Positions 35,865 through 44,491 of a stretch of 64,000 bases of DNA are shown here, in pieces; position 1 is the first letter of the stretch, and the number at the start of each line of letters is the position of its first letter. Source of the stretch: Brevundimonas sp. (GTDB lineage: Bacteria; Pseudomonadota; Alphaproteobacteria; Caulobacterales; Caulobacteraceae); contig NZ_JAHBYB010000010.1 of NCBI RefSeq assembly GCF_019636155.1, positions 43,377 to 107,376 of the forward strand. Reading direction: 5' to 3'. The notes beneath the pieces are model-generated. The model did not search any database, was not told the origin of the DNA, and saw nothing but the letters and a program-made list of their open reading frames with translations. The position numbers and the translations under genes are program-made.

Positions 35865-37036
35865 TCACGCCGCCATTCTGGTCATCAGATCATGGGGGGC
35901 ATGCCCCCCATGATCTGAAGCGTCGATTTGCCCATATGCCTCGGCCGGGGTTTTGCCCGCAAGGCGCGAATGAGGGCGGTGATGGTTGTAATAGTCAAAC
36001 CAACGCCCCAAGCCCGCGCGCAGTTCGGAACCGGCCTCGAAGGCGTGCAGGTAGACGCATTCATATTTCACCGATCGCCACAGCCGCTCGATGAAGACGT
36101 TATCCATCCAGCGGCCCTTGCCATCCATGCTGATCTTGACGTCCGCCGCGCGCAGAACGCCGGTAAAGGCCTGGCTGGTGAACTGGCTGCCTTGATCGGT
36201 GTTGAAGATTTCCGGCTGACCATAGCGGGCCATGGCCTCTTCCAGCGCCTCGACGCAAAATGCAGCGTCCATGGTGTTGGATAATCGCCAGGCCAGCACC
36301 TTGCGGCTCGCCCAATCCATGATCGCAACGAGGTAAAGGAACCCCCGGCGCATGGGCAGATAGGTCACGTCCGCGCACCACACATGGCCCGGCCGCGCGA
36401 TCTCCAGATCGCGCAGCAGATAGGGATAAATCCGATGCTCCGGGTGCGGATCGCTCGTGCGCGGGCGCTGGTAGATCGCCACCAGTCCCATCTTCGCCAT
36501 CAGCCGTCGTACCCGGCGGCGGCCCACCGCATGCCCAAGCCGCTGCAGGTGCCGCGCCATCTGCCGGCTACCATACCATGGGCAGTCCATGAACACCTCG
36601 TCGATCAGGCGCGTCAGCGCCAGCGTCTCCGCGCTCTGGGGTGCCGGGGCGTAGTAATACGAGGACCGGCTGATCGACAGCAGGCGGCATTGCCCCGCGA
36701 TCGACAGGTGTGGGTGAGCAGGCTCGATCAGTGATCGCCTCTGGCCCGCGCTCATCGACCGGAGGCTTTCGCTAAAAAATCGCGTTCCACCAGCAATTGC
36801 CCGATCTTGGCGTGCAGCTTCTCGATTTCCGCTTCGGCTTCGGCCTTCGACGGCTGATCCCCGCCGTCGAACAGGCTTGCCATCCCTTCCATCACCTGAC
36901 GCTTCCACGCCCCGATCATCGTATGGTGGACCCCGTGCTTGGCGGCCAACTCAGCCAGCGTCAATTCGCCCCGGATCGCCTCCATCGCTACCTTCGCCTT
37001 GAAATCCGCGCTGTAGCGCTTTCTCGTCTTCTTCAT
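35865..37036 (-). CDS. IS3-family transposase OrfAB
   Basis: OrfA (36752-37036, 94 residues) has an HTH, SADFKAKVAMEAIRGELTLA, and a leucine-rich C-terminal helix. OrfB (35865 to about 36790) is the DDE integrase: Asp in WCADVTYLP, Asp in NTDQGSQF and Glu in FIERLWRSVK, with the HRPHSRLAGKTPAEAY tail. OrfB has no strong start and is joined to OrfA by minus-one frameshifting at 36779-36773, giving the fused OrfAB transposase. OrfA alone usually acts as a repressor. Confidence 0.92.
35887..35916. repeat. Perfect 30-bp palindrome in the end of orfB
   Basis: The 15-base arms, AGATCATGGGGGGCA and its complement, meet with no spacer. They lie in the codons for the last residues of the transposase, about 80 bases from the IS end. 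Confidence 0.8.
36773..36779 (-). other. Programmed minus-one frameshift site of the IS3 transposase
   Basis: On the coding strand the heptamer TTTTTTA lies at the orfA/orfB junction. In orfA frame it reads GAT TTT TTA GCG; slipping back one base gives TTT TTT AGC and enters orfB (RFFSESLRS). This matches the X XXY YYZ type of slip used by IS3 elements. Confidence 0.8.
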
Positions 37037-37099
37037 TCCCGTCCGTTCCTCACGTCGGGATGAGCTTAACACCCTGTCCTGTTTTCTGGCACCACCTCA

Positions 37100-37807
37100 C
37101 CCAGTCCGCTTCCTAAACAGTCGAGAAAAGTGGAACTTGCTCACACAAGCTACCGACGCAAGCTCGTCTAGGGTGAGATTCTCGGCATACCGCATTCGAA
37201 TTAGGTCCACGGCGCGCAATAGGCGCTTGTCGGTGATGCCTTCCTGCCCTGCGAAATGGGTCAGAGGATCAATCCTGCCGTGCATCAACATTAGATGCAT
37301 CGCTAGCCAGCATACGCACGACTCTGCATAAATTTCCGGAGCACCGCGTCGCATGCCGGAAATTAGGCTGCTTACCACGCCCGTCACCGCCGCATCCGCA
37401 AAAATAGGCTTCGCGCTTGCGATGTTCGCGCCATGAGCGCCCGATATTCGCAGCTGGTCAGATGCCGCTGCAAGAATTGCTTGAGATATATAGAGGCTGG
37501 TGGCTTCCAGTGCTGTTTGGGCGCTCCACCGGAGCCGATCCGTGTCACCGGGCGCCGTAACGCCGATTGTGCCACGGCGGACTTTTGAACCGCGCCACTT
37601 CCCGGCTGAGAACACTTCGGCGTAATGCGTCGGGCCTAACGCTACTGCGAGACGGAGATCTGGCGACGGCGTCCCACTTAGCTCGATCTCACCCGCAGTC
37701 CATCGCCGGCGTTCGACCAGCAGAGAGCGCCATCCTACGGCCCGGCTCGTTTCCAAGACGACACCACCGAGTGCATTCTGACACGCCAGGCTAGCTGGAT
37801 CATACAT
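37100..37807 (-). pseudogene. N-terminal part of an AraC-family regulator disrupted by IS3
   Basis: This frame encodes 236 residues: an effector-binding region (LLVERRRWTAGEIELSGTPS, SLYISQAILAAASDQLR) and the first HTH (NLTLDELASVACVSKFHFSR), then LFRKRTG. The IS end supplies a TGA immediately after. With the 35600-35803 piece it makes a complete AraC regulator of about 300 residues. The gene faces a GST gene across 37808-38033 and probably once controlled it. The ATG at 37807 gives the best family N-terminus. Confidence 0.9.
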
Positions 37808-38033
37808 CTTCGAAGCTTCCAATCGACAACAATGGACTGATCTTCGCAACGCTAGCGAGCATGAGGTCGATATACGACATCTTGCTCAAGTTTTCCGAGG
37901 ACTTGCCCTTTTTCCCGCGCATCGGGTGATTTTGTCGCTGGCCTGCATTCTAACGGATGTGTCGCCTTCCGGAAAACTGGGGTGCGGGAAGGCAAGGACG
38001 AGGGGGTGGAGCATACCGCCGTGTCGCGTCTTG

Positions 38034-38723
38034 ATGAGGAGATGGATCTTGATTTTTTATGACGCCAAGCAACCTGGACCGAACCCGACCACTGTCCGCC
38101 TTTTTGTACTTGAGCGTGGAGGGCTTTCTTTCGATGTGGAGACTATTGACCTTGCCGCACTAGAGAACCGCCGTCGTCCGTATCTCGAGAACGTAAACGC
38201 TCGCGGAGAATTACCAGCCCTCCGGTTGGATGATGGTCGTGTGATTACCGAGATAACGGCGATCTGCGGCTACTTCGATGAAATCGCTCAAGGTGGCCGG
38301 CACCTGTGCGGCAACTCGCCCATTGAGCGCGCTGAGGTGCACATGTGGACTCGGCGAATGTACTTGGAGATAATTTCCCATTTCGTTGCATGGTTCCGAG
38401 GGTCGGACATCGCGGTCGAAGCCTATCGGGGCAACCGAATCCTTCAGCTTGAAGCCATGCACTCAAACCGGCTGATCGCCGAACGCGGGCTCAACATGCT
38501 CGACGATGAGATGGCGGAAAAGGCCTTCATTGCGGGCGAGAATTTGAGCATGGCGGATATCATTCTATACGGCTTTATGGCTGCGGCCGGGCCAGAGACG
38601 CCATGGCTAAACGTGCCGCAACGGCCCTCGGTGGGCGGTTGGTACGACCGTATGTCTGCGCGGCCTGCCGCCAAACAAATGCTGAAACCCTTTGGATCTC
38701 GCGTAGAGCTAGCGGCGCAATAA
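38034..38723 (+). CDS. Glutathione S-transferase
   Basis: This protein of about 229 residues has the GST fold: IFYDAKQPGPNPTTVRLFVL at the active-site end, RGELPALRLDDGRVITE for the cis-Pro and glutathione contacts, and FIAGENLSMADIILYGFM in the helical domain. The ATG at 38034 is listed; a TTG at 38049 preceded by AGGAG gives a more usual GST opening and may be the true start. It is divergent from the IS-broken AraC gene, so its control may now be altered. Confidence 0.88.
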   Translation: MRRWILIFYDAKQPGPNPTTVRLFVLERGGLSFDVETIDLAALENRRRPYLENVNARGELPALRLDDGRVITEITAICGYFDEIAQGGRHLCGNSPIERAEVHMWTRRMYLEIISHFVAWFRGSDIAVEAYRGNRILQLEAMHSNRLIAERGLNMLDDEMAEKAFIAGENLSMADIILYGFMAAAGPETPWLNVPQRPSVGGWYDRMSARPAAKQMLKPFGSRVELAAQ

Positions 38724-38801
38724 CGCCAATCGCAGCTCTTCGGTCGTCAGCCGGCCTTAGGCTCATCAAGTAGGCGGTCGAATCGGCCGCCGGGGTCGCG
38801 A

Positions 38802-39230
38802 TCACCGACCTTTTGCTTTCGCGCCTCGCACCGGTTGTATCACCTTGACCACGCTCAGCGTGCGCTCGTGTCCATCGCGATCTGGCCAGAGTATTGAGTC
38901 ACCTTCGCGCAAGCCGATGAGCCCGGCGCCGACAGGAGTGAGTACGGAGATCCGGTTCGCAGCAATATCGGCCTCGGCAGGGTAGACAAGTTCGACGGTA
39001 CGACGGGTGCCGGTTGCCTGATCGACAAACTCGACCGTCGAACGCATGGTAACGACGTCAGGAGGAATGTCCTCGGCGGTGTGAATCCTGGCGCGTTCGA
39101 TCTCGGCCATCAACAGGCGGCTAACATCTGACTGGCGGGCGTGGGCACGCATTCCGAGATCGGACAGCGCATCGGCTTCGGTGTCGATCATATGAATGGG
39201 AGGGCGCGCGGCAGCTTTAACAAGGGTCAT
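38802..39230 (-). CDS. Rnk/GreA-family nucleoside diphosphate kinase regulator
   Basis: This 142-residue protein has a short N-terminal coiled helix followed by the GreA/GreB C-terminal FKBP-like domain: TVEFVDQATGTRRTVELVYP, ISVLTPVGAGLIGLREGDSI. It lacks the long N-terminal coiled coil of GreA, which fits Rnk, a protein that binds RNA polymerase. The opening PIHMIDTEADALSDLG also fits. Bases 39231-39512 downstream of its promoter hold no convincing gene. Confidence 0.88.
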   Translation of the reverse strand: MTLVKAAARPPIHMIDTEADALSDLGMRAHARQSDVSRLLMAEIERARIHTAEDIPPDVVTMRSTVEFVDQATGTRRTVELVYPAEADIAANRISVLTPVGAGLIGLREGDSILWPDRDGHERTLSVVKVIQPVRGAKAKGR

Positions 39231-39512
39231 GACGAAGGCTCGTAGTGTGAGGGTTGCGAACGCTGGCGAGGCGTGGCGGATCGGGCTATGCCCTTACCCC
39301 GAACCCAGCACGCGAACGTCCGGACCCGGGGCTAACAGCCCGACATGAGCTGGCACCCGCGATTGCAGAATCGGACGTGAGCCTTCGACGCTTGCATAAC
39401 CAAGCGACCATGGGCTGCGGCCCTAGCCCCGTCAATCGCCCCGCGAGCCTCAGAGCGATGTGTTACGTAACCCGGTGAACCCGATTTGGCTGAGAACGGC
39501 GAGCGCACGGCC

Positions 39513-39863
39513 TTAGCTGACCAGCATTCTGAGTCCCGCGGAGCTGATCAGCATCAGGAGCAACATGGCGAAGACGTGATCCCACATGCAGAGGCTCGTA
39601 CGCGAAACTGGCTGTCGCGTGACCAGCGCCACCCCAACGAGAACGAGCGCGGATGCAGCAAACATTAAATGCACGAAGAACAGGAAAAGAAAGGGCGGCC
39701 GATGATCGAGCGCAAAGGTTGGTGCGCAGAGTAGGAGGATCAATCCGACTTGCCCGCAAAACGCGCGGAGGTGTATCCGCGAGCGGCTATCCTGCTCACG
39801 CAACAACCTCATCCACCGGAATCGCGTGACCGCTTCCCACATGGTCGGCGAGTGCCCTATCAT
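39513..39863 (-). CDS. Small membrane protein, unknown family
   Basis: This 116-residue protein has an N-terminal basic part and three hydrophobic spans: LRAFCGQVGLILLLCAPTFA, FLFLFFVHLMFAASALVLVG and HVFAMLLLMLISSAGLRML. No family is recognised. An ATG eight codons inside, at 39842, is an alternative start. It is one of five tiny membrane protein genes on this strand between 39.5 and 42.1 kb. Bases 39864-40004 show nothing further. Confidence 0.62.
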   Translation of the reverse strand: MIGHSPTMWEAVTRFRWMRLLREQDSRSRIHLRAFCGQVGLILLLCAPTFALDHRPPFLFLFFVHLMFAASALVLVGVALVTRQPVSRTSLCMWDHVFAMLLLMLISSAGLRMLVS

Positions 39864-40004
39864 TGCTCCAAGGCTCGCCGGTCACGGCCGCGCGAGGCCA
39901 ATGCAACGAACGGTAGCTCGACCGACATCAGGATGGCGTATGATCGGGCCAAACCGCGCAAATATTGCGTTAGGGCAGATTAGCTTCGTCTAAGATCTTC
40001 GCTT

Positions 40005-40259
40005 TCAGTCTTTCTCGTCCTGAGATCCATTAAGCCGACCTCGATCTCCAGCTAGAGGTTCTTGTGGAGCCTCGGTTACAGACCGATCTTTGGCTTTGTT
40101 GATGAGCCGAGACTTCGCGAGCGTGTCGAGCTTCGCCATTATGCCTCGTGTGACTTGGCGTCGCCGTACGAACAACGCCACTAGCGACACGAGCAAAGCG
40201 AAGCGCGCGAGCATGAGGATCCAGTCGCCGACATCAGCGTGAAAGCTGTTCACCGCCAT
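40005..40259 (-). CDS. Single-span small membrane protein
   Basis: This 84-residue protein has one membrane segment (WILMLARFALLVSLVALFV) followed by a basic RRRQ stop and a charged C-terminal tail that should lie in the cytoplasm. Its ATG lies inside the end of the next upstream gene with a ten-base overlap, so the two are coupled. No family is recognised. Confidence 0.6.
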   Translation of the reverse strand: MAVNSFHADVGDWILMLARFALLVSLVALFVRRRQVTRGIMAKLDTLAKSRLINKAKDRSVTEAPQEPLAGDRGRLNGSQDEKD

Positions 40260-40462
40260 GGACGGCGACCAAGGAAGGAGCGCCCGCTTCGTTTCCCCGG
40301 GATCAGAACGTAGATGATCCCGAGCGCAAGAAACCAAAGCAAGGCGACCGCGCGCAACGGCGTCGCGGCCGCTGGTATATGATGAGCCGCCACGAGCAGG
40401 CCGATCAGGCCTGAGACGCCGATGATCTTAACGGCCGCGGAAAGAATGCTGAGGGGCGGCAT
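40250..40462 (-). CDS. Two-span small membrane protein
   Basis: This 70-residue protein has two hydrophobic spans (ILSAAVKIIGVSGLIGLLVA and LRAVALLWFLALGIIYVLIP) and a basic C-terminus (GKRSGRSFLGRR). It overlaps the start of the following single-span protein gene by ten bases. The pattern resembles small envelope accessory proteins; function unknown. Confidence 0.62.
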   Translation of the reverse strand: MPPLSILSAAVKIIGVSGLIGLLVAAHHIPAAATPLRAVALLWFLALGIIYVLIPGKRSGRSFLGRRPWR

Positions 40463-40552
40463 CCTATAGCACCCTGGGCGAGGTCGGTGCAAAAGCCCTT
40501 ATGAGCCGAAGGAAGCTCAGGCGGCGGCGCGCAGCATGGGTTGACGGGGCGA

Positions 40553-41452
40553 TCACTCCACCGCTCCTTGACGGCCTTCGGCCTGGGCATAGGCGAGCAG
40601 AACTGACGCCTCTGGCGAGAGGGTCTCCGGCCGCCATATTGCGTAGACCGCAGCGTGAGGCTCCGGAGCGCTGATCGGTCGGTAGATGACGCCGGGGTAA
40701 TAAACGCCTAGTGCGCAAGAGCGTGTCAGCGCGATCCCGAACCCCAATCCTACGAGATGCATGAGAGTGTCGCGATGGACCTGGGTTGGAATGATCAACC
40801 GTGGCCGGCCTTCGAGTATTGTCGCTATTTCGTTCGCCGTGCGGATGACGCGCGTTTCATCGATCGCCATCAGAAACGTTTCGCATCTGAGTGCTTCGCG
40901 ACGAAGGGCGTGGTGACCGGCGAGCCGATGACCCTCCGGCAAGGCTACTACGATCGTCTCGTTCCAGCAGTGCTCGGACACGATGGACGCTTTATCCACC
41001 CGCTCTTGTATGAAAGCGACGTCAATTGTTCCGCGCGCAACTTGATCGGCGATATCGTCGCCGTCACCCTCGACAAAACGTACATCTATTGCTGCTTCTG
41101 TTTTTTGGAGCCGAGCGAGCACGTTTCGAAGTGGGCCATAGCTCAGGGAGGCGTCCAGTCCGATCCGAAGCGATGCCGATGTGCTGCCGCCGGTGAAATG
41201 ACTGCAAGCGTCGCGCAGGCTATGTGAGAGCCTCTTTTGAGGCCCACCGGAAGGGGCGGACAACTTGAGAAAGCGGCGATTTTTGCTTGGCTCAAACGTT
41301 GTAGGGCGTGTTCCAACTGGTCTATCGCTACGTGGAATGCCTTCGGCTTTTTCGCTCGCGGGGACCGGCGGTCGGCGCTCCGGGCGAAGCAACAGGCGTG
41401 CTGCAATCAAGAGCACTGCCAAGAAGATGATGAAGACGGACGCGCCAGACAT
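40553..41452 (-). CDS. Membrane-anchored LysR-type ligand-binding domain protein without HTH
   Basis: Residues 4-22 (ASVFIIFLAVLLIAARLLL) form a membrane span, and residues 95-299 are a LysR substrate-binding domain: LRIGLDASLSYGPLRNVL, GDDIADQVARGTIDVAFIQE, TIVVALPEGHRLAGHHALRR and LVGLGFGIALT. The DNA-binding domain expected in LysR proteins is absent, and no other frame in 41200-41400 supplies one. The 60-residue linker is rich in Arg, Pro and Ser. It could be an envelope ligand sensor; alternatively it is a domain-swapped remnant. Confidence 0.68.
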   Translation of the reverse strand: MSGASVFIIFLAVLLIAARLLLRPERRPPVPASEKAEGIPRSDRPVGTRPTTFEPSKNRRFLKLSAPSGGPQKRLSHSLRDACSHFTGGSTSASLRIGLDASLSYGPLRNVLARLQKTEAAIDVRFVEGDGDDIADQVARGTIDVAFIQERVDKASIVSEHCWNETIVVALPEGHRLAGHHALRREALRCETFLMAIDETRVIRTANEIATILEGRPRLIIPTQVHRDTLMHLVGLGFGIALTRSCALGVYYPGVIYRPISAPEPHAAVYAIWRPETLSPEASVLLAYAQAEGRQGAVE

Positions 41453-41560
41453 TGGTCATTCCGTGAAACCGAGCGGACGGTCAATCGAAGCCGCGACGTT
41501 GATCGAAGTTCGCTTGCTCTCAGGTTGATCGCGGCTGCTCCAATCATGTTTGCGATTTTT

Positions 41561-41713
41561 TCAGGCGGAGCGTTCCTCCGATCCGCGGTCTTTTGTTGCT
41601 TTGCGCCTGTCCCGGCGGCTCGCCAGAAACAGCTTTACGCGGAGGTAGATGTTCAACCACAGCAACCCGCCGATGATGAGCAGGAGCATCAGGAGGCCTT
41701 CTGGATTCATCAT
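41561..41713 (-). CDS. Tiny single-span membrane protein, 50 residues
   Basis: The ORF opens with two ATGs (41713, 41710) after GAGG and encodes one hydrophobic span (GLLMLLLIIGGLLWLNIYL) followed by a strongly basic tail (ASRRDRRKATKD). It lies seven bases after the stop of the gene that ends at 41720, so the two are probably cotranscribed. No family is recognised. Confidence 0.6.
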   Translation of the reverse strand: MMNPEGLLMLLLIIGGLLWLNIYLRVKLFLASRRDRRKATKDRGSEERSA

Positions 41714-41719
41714 TGTGCC

Positions 41720-42100
41720 TCATCGTGCTCCCCGCAGCAGAACATGGTTGCTGGCGCGCGGCGGGCGCGGAGACACCGATGATGGATTGGCGGGCGCCAC
41801 GGTCCATCTCATTGCGTGCGAGGCCTTCTCGGAGGGAATGTGGAGAGGGTTCGCCGGAGAGCGCCTCGGTAGCTCGATCTGATCAAAGATGTGGCGACCG
41901 AGCACGAGCAAGGCGCTGCCCGCGCTCATGCCGACGAAGCCCAACGCCGCCAGAAGCATCTCAAAGGGCGTGGCTTCATGCAGCGGAAGCACATGGACAA
42001 GTGCGTACAGGCGGCTCAACGCAAGTGCGGCAATGATCACGCCCAGCAAGCCCGCTAGTCGTAACCCTGCATTCCTTGCATCAGTTGCTGCGATTGGCAT
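41720..42100 (-). CDS. Small membrane protein with two or three spans
   Basis: This protein of 126 residues has hydrophobic spans at LRLAGLLGVIIAALALSRLY and MLLAALGFVGMSAGSALLVL and a long polar C-terminus. GGAGG precedes the ATG at 42100, which is preferred over an ATG four codons earlier. The upstream region 42101-42258 contains TATATATGCG and CTTAC-TCC, related to a motif repeated near 53.0 and 54.1 kb. Confidence 0.62.
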   Translation of the reverse strand: MPIAATDARNAGLRLAGLLGVIIAALALSRLYALVHVLPLHEATPFEMLLAALGFVGMSAGSALLVLGRHIFDQIELPRRSPANPLHIPSEKASHAMRWTVAPANPSSVSPRPPRASNHVLLRGAR

Positions 42101-42258
42101 GCCGCCCTCCATGGTGGCGGCAATCCAACTAAAGGCACGATCATAAAGATTCGAGATCAGATTTTCGGGCTAGACGTAAAGATGGTGTATATATGCGCCT
42201 TACTTCCTAAGTCGGCAGCCGTGAGGTATGCCGCGTCTTTGGCCTTAAGTAGTGTGGG

Positions 42259-43227
42259 CTATAGCCATCCAGTTTTTCGGAAGCGCCGGTAGAGTGTAAG
42301 GCATATCACGGCGATGATCGACATAACCGCAGGGTAGCCATAGACGGAATGCAACTCGGGCATATGCTCGAAGTTCATCCCGTAAATGCCAGCCAAGGCA
42401 GTCGGCACGGCCAGGATCGCCGCCCATGCCGCCAGTTGGCGGGTGATGGCGCCAGTGCGTTGTTGCTCCATCAGATTGCTGAACTCGAAAACGGAAGTCA
42501 GCACCTCGCGGAGACCAGTGTTCATCGTCTCCACCCGCCGCACGTGATCCAGCACATCGCCGAAATAGTGGCGAGCCTCGGCATCGATGCAAGGATGGTT
42601 GGTCTGAGCTAACTTACGGGCCACCTCCTCCATGGGTATCAGGATGTGTCCAAAGCGAGTGAGCTGACGCCGAAGCGTGAATATTCGGGCGATCTCGGTT
42701 CGACCCAAGAAGGCGTCGAGCGTGCGCTGCTCCATAGCCGAGACTTCTTCCTCGAGCGACTCGACCAGTGGAATGTACCCGTCGACGATGAAATCCAGCA
42801 CTGCGTGCAACACATAGTCCGTGCCTTGGCCGAGGAGATCTGGCGACTCTTCCAGGTGCTTGCGCAGCGGAAGGTGTGATCGGGTTGAGCCTTGCCGCAC
42901 CGTGATGATGTGACTGTGACCGAGGAACACGGCGGTCTGTCCGTAGGCAATGACGCCGTCGTCCAGTTGCGCGGTGCGCGCGATCAGGAACAACTGATCG
43001 CCGTAGATATCGACCTTCGGCAACTGGCCGTCTTTGAGCGAGTCTTCTACCGCGAGTGGGTGAAGATTGTAGAGGGCCTGTAATGCCATGACGTCCTCCG
43101 CGCATGGGTCCGACAAGCCTATCCAAACGAACTCGGAGCGATCCGTCGGGCAATCAACCCGTTCGCCGATGTCGACCTCGCGAATCCGACGACCGTCGCG
43201 GTAGAGATACGCTGCGATGACTGGCAT
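42259..43227 (-). CDS. corA: CorA-family magnesium/divalent cation transporter
   Basis: This 322-residue pore protein has a large cytosolic alpha/beta funnel domain, a long stalk helix (DVLDHVRRVETMNTGLREVL) and two C-terminal spans. The signature GMN of YGMNF is at 283-285, as in CorA pores. It imports magnesium, cobalt or nickel, and some homologues export zinc. It belongs to the ion-homeostasis part of the island, next to kdp. Bases 43228-43444 upstream hold no gene and should contain its promoter. Confidence 0.93.
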   Translation of the reverse strand: MPVIAAYLYRDGRRIREVDIGERVDCPTDRSEFVWIGLSDPCAEDVMALQALYNLHPLAVEDSLKDGQLPKVDIYGDQLFLIARTAQLDDGVIAYGQTAVFLGHSHIITVRQGSTRSHLPLRKHLEESPDLLGQGTDYVLHAVLDFIVDGYIPLVESLEEEVSAMEQRTLDAFLGRTEIARIFTLRRQLTRFGHILIPMEEVARKLAQTNHPCIDAEARHYFGDVLDHVRRVETMNTGLREVLTSVFEFSNLMEQQRTGAITRQLAAWAAILAVPTALAGIYGMNFEHMPELHSVYGYPAVMSIIAVICLTLYRRFRKTGWL

Positions 43228-43444
43228 CAGTCCTCTTTCTGTATGAGGAGGTGCGGCCCGAGCTTAGTCGCCCGACCTGCAGTCGTCATCGCGATGACCG
43301 ACGATTGTGTGCGGCTACAGCGCTTGTGACGTCGGGCTGATTGGCTCGCCGTGGTTCTAAGCGGCGCGGACATTGCGGTCGATGCCGGCTTGGGGAGCAC
43401 CTCTGGTCGGGGCTTGACCTCGCTCTCGGCGGCCGGCGGTAAAA

Positions 43445-43705
43445 TCATGTTCGACCGATTGGATGACTCGCCTCGACGTCTCGCGCAGCCAACTCGCGGC
43501 GCGTTGCATATCGCGCGGCGAGATCGAGATGAAGTCTCTTGACCGCTACATCTGAAGCGTTGGCCGCTAACTCCAGTTCCTGTGCCGCCCGGCGGGCGAA
43601 ATATGCTTCGTCCGATACCGGATCGACGCTCTTCGCGTTGGTGCTCCGGACCGAGGAAGCAGTCTCCGATGGGCTGGCGGGGACGGGCTCTTCTTCAGCC
43701 GCCAT
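43445..43705 (-). CDS. Small acidic-helical protein coupled to the SpoIIAA-like gene
   Basis: This 86-residue protein has a disordered Ser/Glu/Pro-rich N-terminus and a helical C-terminus (DEAYFARRAAQELELAANAS, VKRLHLDLAARYATRRELAA) that looks amphipathic. Its start overlaps the end of the SpoIIAA-like gene by 11 bases. This two-helix pattern is seen in many short alphaproteobacterial proteins; function unknown. Confidence 0.7.
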   Translation of the reverse strand: MAAEEEPVPASPSETASSVRSTNAKSVDPVSDEAYFARRAAQELELAANASDVAVKRLHLDLAARYATRRELAARDVEASHPIGRT

Positions 43706-44447
43706 GGCGGCGCAACCAGGCCCGTGCAGCCTCTTCGTCGCCAGCCGCGAAATGACGGGCTTCCATCTTGAGCAGCGGATCGAAGAGGTTGGTGAGGCGA
43801 CTTATCCAGTCGGGCCCGCCGACGAGCGCATATCGCTCGATATGGCGTAACAGTCCGATCTTCAGTTCGAGCAGCCTCGTATCAACGAGCAGCGACGGCT
43901 CGAAGCCGTCGTAGTGACGGACGATGCCGAGGAGACGGCGACCGCCCCCGCCGCTGAACGCGGCCGAAAGCCTCTCGGCGAGATTGCGCGCATCCGCGCT
44001 GGTGATGCGCCCGTCGATCTCGAAGGTGAAAATATCGGAATCACCGTTCTCTAAGACCCGCAGGCTTTCAGGATGCGCGCAATCGACGTCACCGCGAACC
44101 CAGGCGAGGGCGTGCTCCCGACGATCGGGCGTATAGGACTGATAGCTGACATAGGGCAGCAAGGCGTTTTCGATCCGGGCGGCGTTACGGATCCAAGCCT
44201 GGTCGCTGACGATGGCGATCCGTCCGAATTGTCTGAGCCGTGCCAAGTAGCGGAACGCATTGCCAAGATCGCTACGCCACGCCTCCGAGGACATGCCCTT
44301 GAAGTTGCGGACTTCCGCGAAGACATGGACGGTGTCGCCGCGCTCAAGCGCCGTATCAAGCTGCCGCATGGCGGTTTCGACGTCAGCTTTCTCGATACGG
44401 CCGTCGGTGGCCAATTCGATGACAGTTTCATTCTGATTTTCGGCCAT
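43695..44447 (-). CDS. Tandem SpoIIAA-like (STAS-related) protein
   Basis: This 250-residue protein contains two SpoIIAA-like domains: residues 5-125 (IELATDGRIEKADVETAM, VHVFAEVRNFKG, YLARLRQFGRIAIVSDQAW) and 137-250 (FTFEIDGRITSADARNLAE, LGIVRHYDGFEP, RHIERYALVGGPDW). Single-domain members are common near stress and lipid genes; the double form is unusual. It ends the strand run that follows kdpE after 44 bases and may be part of the kdp transcript. Confidence 0.84.
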   Translation of the reverse strand: MAENQNETVIELATDGRIEKADVETAMRQLDTALERGDTVHVFAEVRNFKGMSSEAWRSDLGNAFRYLARLRQFGRIAIVSDQAWIRNAARIENALLPYVSYQSYTPDRREHALAWVRGDVDCAHPESLRVLENGDSDIFTFEIDGRITSADARNLAERLSAAFSGGGGRRLLGIVRHYDGFEPSLLVDTRLLELKIGLLRHIERYALVGGPDWISRLTNLFDPLLKMEARHFAAGDEEAARAWLRRHGG

Positions 44448-44491
44448 GATCTGGTCCTTGCGGATTGTCGGATTGATCCGGTTGTTCAGCC

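Larger units (their letters stand above)
35804..37099 (-). mobile_element. IS3-family insertion sequence, complete, 1296 bp
   Basis: The element starts and ends with the 12-base inverted repeat TGAGGTGGTGCC, and a second conserved block GGACAGG follows eight bases inside each end. A three-base direct repeat (CCC on the plus strand, 35801-35803 and 37100-37102) flanks it. Removing the element and one repeat restores an unbroken AraC reading frame. It encodes orfA and orfB of an IS3 transposase with a frameshift site. It appears intact and may be active. Confidence 0.93.

Noticed and set aside
35822-36094. Plus-strand frame inside the IS left end
   Set aside because: It is antisense to the transposase end and mirrors the palindrome there.
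41143-41406. Alternative minus-strand frame that might hold a missing LysR HTH by frameshift
   Set aside because: Read carefully, it shows no helix-turn-helix pattern, so a simple frameshift does not restore a normal LysR protein.
41237-41782. Plus-strand frames over the anchored LysR-like and small membrane genes
   Set aside because: No ribosome site or family signal; the minus-strand proteins have clear spans and a LysR-type domain.
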